Source: Lachnospiraceae bacterium (lineage in GTDB: Bacteria; Bacillota; Clostridia; Lachnospirales; Lachnospiraceae). From it: a DNA stretch of 64,000 nt. The notes under the pieces were generated by a model. It was not told where the DNA came from, did not search any database, and worked only from the letters and a program-made list of their open reading frames with translations. Position 1 is the first letter of the stretch, and the number at the start of each line of letters is the position of its first letter. The position numbers were made by a program, and so were the translations under genes. Where the stretch lies: positions 372,001-436,000 of the forward strand of contig CAJTFW010000002.1 in the NCBI GenBank assembly GCA_910575445.1, read 5' to 3'. Below are positions 63,149 to 64,000 of this stretch, one piece after another.

Positions 63149-63311
63149 ACTAAAGGTTATGAAATGAAAGAAGAGTATCCACTCTCACCTTGGCACAGGC
63201 AGTGACCCGGGTTAATACGGAAAATATCATATGTATATATGCATATGTATGTTTGGTGTATCAGGTGGATAGTTTTCTATCCACTTTTTTTATGCGCGGA
63301 GGTGTACAGTT
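63149..63311 (+). ncRNA. infC-rpmI-rplT leader with transcription attenuator
   Basis: A terminator stem GTGGATAG/CTATCCAC (63265-63284) with a seven-T run lies before infC. An upstream TATCCAC (63176-63182) duplicates the 3' arm and could pair with GTGGATA as antiterminator. The arrangement matches L20-type autoregulated leaders of this operon. Confidence 0.75.
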
Positions 63312-63818
63312 ATTAGCGAATTAATGATTAATGAGCAGATTCGGGACCGTGAGGTTCGGTTAATCGGCCAGGATGGAGAGCAGTTAGGCATTATGTCAGC
63401 AAGTGAGGCGATGAGATTAGCGAGGGAGGCTGAGCTGGATTTAGTGAAGATTGCTCCTACTGCGAAGCCGCCGGTATGTAAGATTATCGACTATGGAAAA
63501 TATCGTTACGAGCTGGCTAGAAAAGAAAAGGAAGCTAGGAAGAAGCAGAAAACCATCGAAATCAAAGAAGTTCGTCTGTCCCCGAATATTGACGACAACG
63601 ATTTAAATACGAAGGTCAATGCAGCCAGAAAGTTCATTCAGAAGGGTGACAAAGTAAAAGTGACCCTACGTTTCCGTGGGCGTGAGATGGCGCATGTACA
63701 GAGTAGTAAGAAGATATTAGACGTATTTGCTGAGAAGATGGCAGATATTGCAGTCGTTGATAAGGCTCCTAAGATGGAAGGCCGCAGCATGACTATGTTT
63801 TTAACGGAAAAGCGTTAG
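63312..63818 (+). CDS. infC: Translation initiation factor IF-3
   Basis: 168 residues. It binds the 30S subunit and checks start codons. IF3-N (NEQIRDREVRLIGQDGEQLG) and IF3-C (VRLSPNIDDNDL, VTLRFRGREMAH, MEGRSMTMFL) are complete. The start is ATT at 63312: GGAGGT ends 8 bases before it, while the first ATG is 12 bases further. IF-3 discriminates against ATT, so the codon gives autoregulation as in other bacteria. Confidence 0.95.
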   Translation: MSELMINEQIRDREVRLIGQDGEQLGIMSASEAMRLAREAELDLVKIAPTAKPPVCKIIDYGKYRYELARKEKEARKKQKTIEIKEVRLSPNIDDNDLNTKVNAARKFIQKGDKVKVTLRFRGREMAHVQSSKKILDVFAEKMADIAVVDKAPKMEGRSMTMFLTEKR

Positions 63819-63853
63819 AATAATTTTATCAGAATTCATAGGAGGAATCACAT

Positions 63854-64000
63854 ATGCCAAAGGTAAAGACCAGCAGAGCAGCTGCAAAACGTTTTAAAAA
63901 GACCGGAACGGGCCAGTTAAAAAGAATGAAAGCTTATAAGAGCCATATCTTAACTAAAAAATCTCAGAAAAGAAAGAGGAATCTTAGAAAATCAACGATT
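63854..64000 (+). CDS. rpmI: Ribosomal protein L35 (5' part, cut by window edge)
   Basis: The first 49 residues: [20 protein letters not shown] then [20 protein letters not shown]. Component of the 50S subunit. GGAGGAATC lies 5 bases before the ATG. Normal length is about 65, so the stop and rplT are beyond the edge. Confidence 0.97.
   Translation, partial: MPKVKTSRAAAKRFKKTGTGQLKRMKAYKSHILTKKSQKRKRNLRKSTI

Overview
The window reads as chromosome of a gut Firmicute of the Lachnospiraceae type (genus not resolved). The evidence is a PolC-type polymerase, a YerC-like TrpR relative, DUF1836 and DUF4250 proteins, a bile-salt-hydrolase-type enzyme, an AGCS amino-acid symporter, and strong Shine-Dalgarno sequences with sigma-A promoters. 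Coding density is high and no rRNA or tRNA was seen.

Layout. 1-7200 is ordinary chromosome: the 3' end of polC, a membrane protein, purA, a HAD phosphatase, a PHP phosphoesterase, a YerC-like repressor and a DUF1836 regulator. 7424-40661 is a foreign island of about 33 kb bracketed by a perfect 23-bp direct repeat. It has two parts. Part A (about 7.4-27.7 kb, AT-rich) carries a tyrosine integrase broken by a small deletion, an excisionase, a frameshifted gene II/X-type replication protein, an XRE regulator with divergent dyad operators, two DUF697-type GTPases, an ADP-ribosylglycohydrolase, a lipoprotein, a Sel1-repeat protein, and a compact five-gene operon (nucleotide kinase-like, radical-SAM-like, NADAR, GreA-like, HEPN-like). 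It also has a relaxase-like gene and a cluster of intact and broken PD-(D/E)XK transposase-type nucleases. Part B (about 27.8-40.6 kb, GC-richer, mostly minus strand) is a serine-recombinase element with primase and helicase genes, MobC but no full relaxase, and a lantibiotic-resistance cargo: an ABC transporter with three permeases, driven by a two-component system through a visible triple direct-repeat operator.

40.7-52.2 kb returns to chromosome and is a surface-sugar region. dTDP-rhamnose genes (rfbB, rfbD) and a DUF6020 membrane protein lie behind a MerR-type promoter. A MerR-methyltransferase fusion and an AraC regulator follow, then a GDP-fucose/GDP-mannose operon (gmd, fcl, manC, manA). 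At 52.2-52.6 kb lies a compact type I toxin-antitoxin module. 52.6-64 kb is housekeeping: AGCS symporter, LysR regulator, an RsmH-like methyltransferase, a SUKH-like protein, malQ, a bile-salt-hydrolase-type enzyme, clpB with a degenerate CIRCE site, DUF4250 and DUF6881-like genes, then an attenuator leader, infC with an ATT start, and the start of rpmI.

The best candidates for an undescribed system are the five-gene NADAR operon (19.1-22.8 kb) and the neighbouring GTPase/ADP-ribosylglycohydrolase cassette. The cassette looks duplicated: the tail of a second ADP-ribosylglycohydrolase survives just before the NADAR operon. Both units carry predicted ADP-ribose or N-glycoside hydrolases, which hints at a nucleotide- or ADP-ribose-based conflict function. 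That is inference, not demonstrated here.
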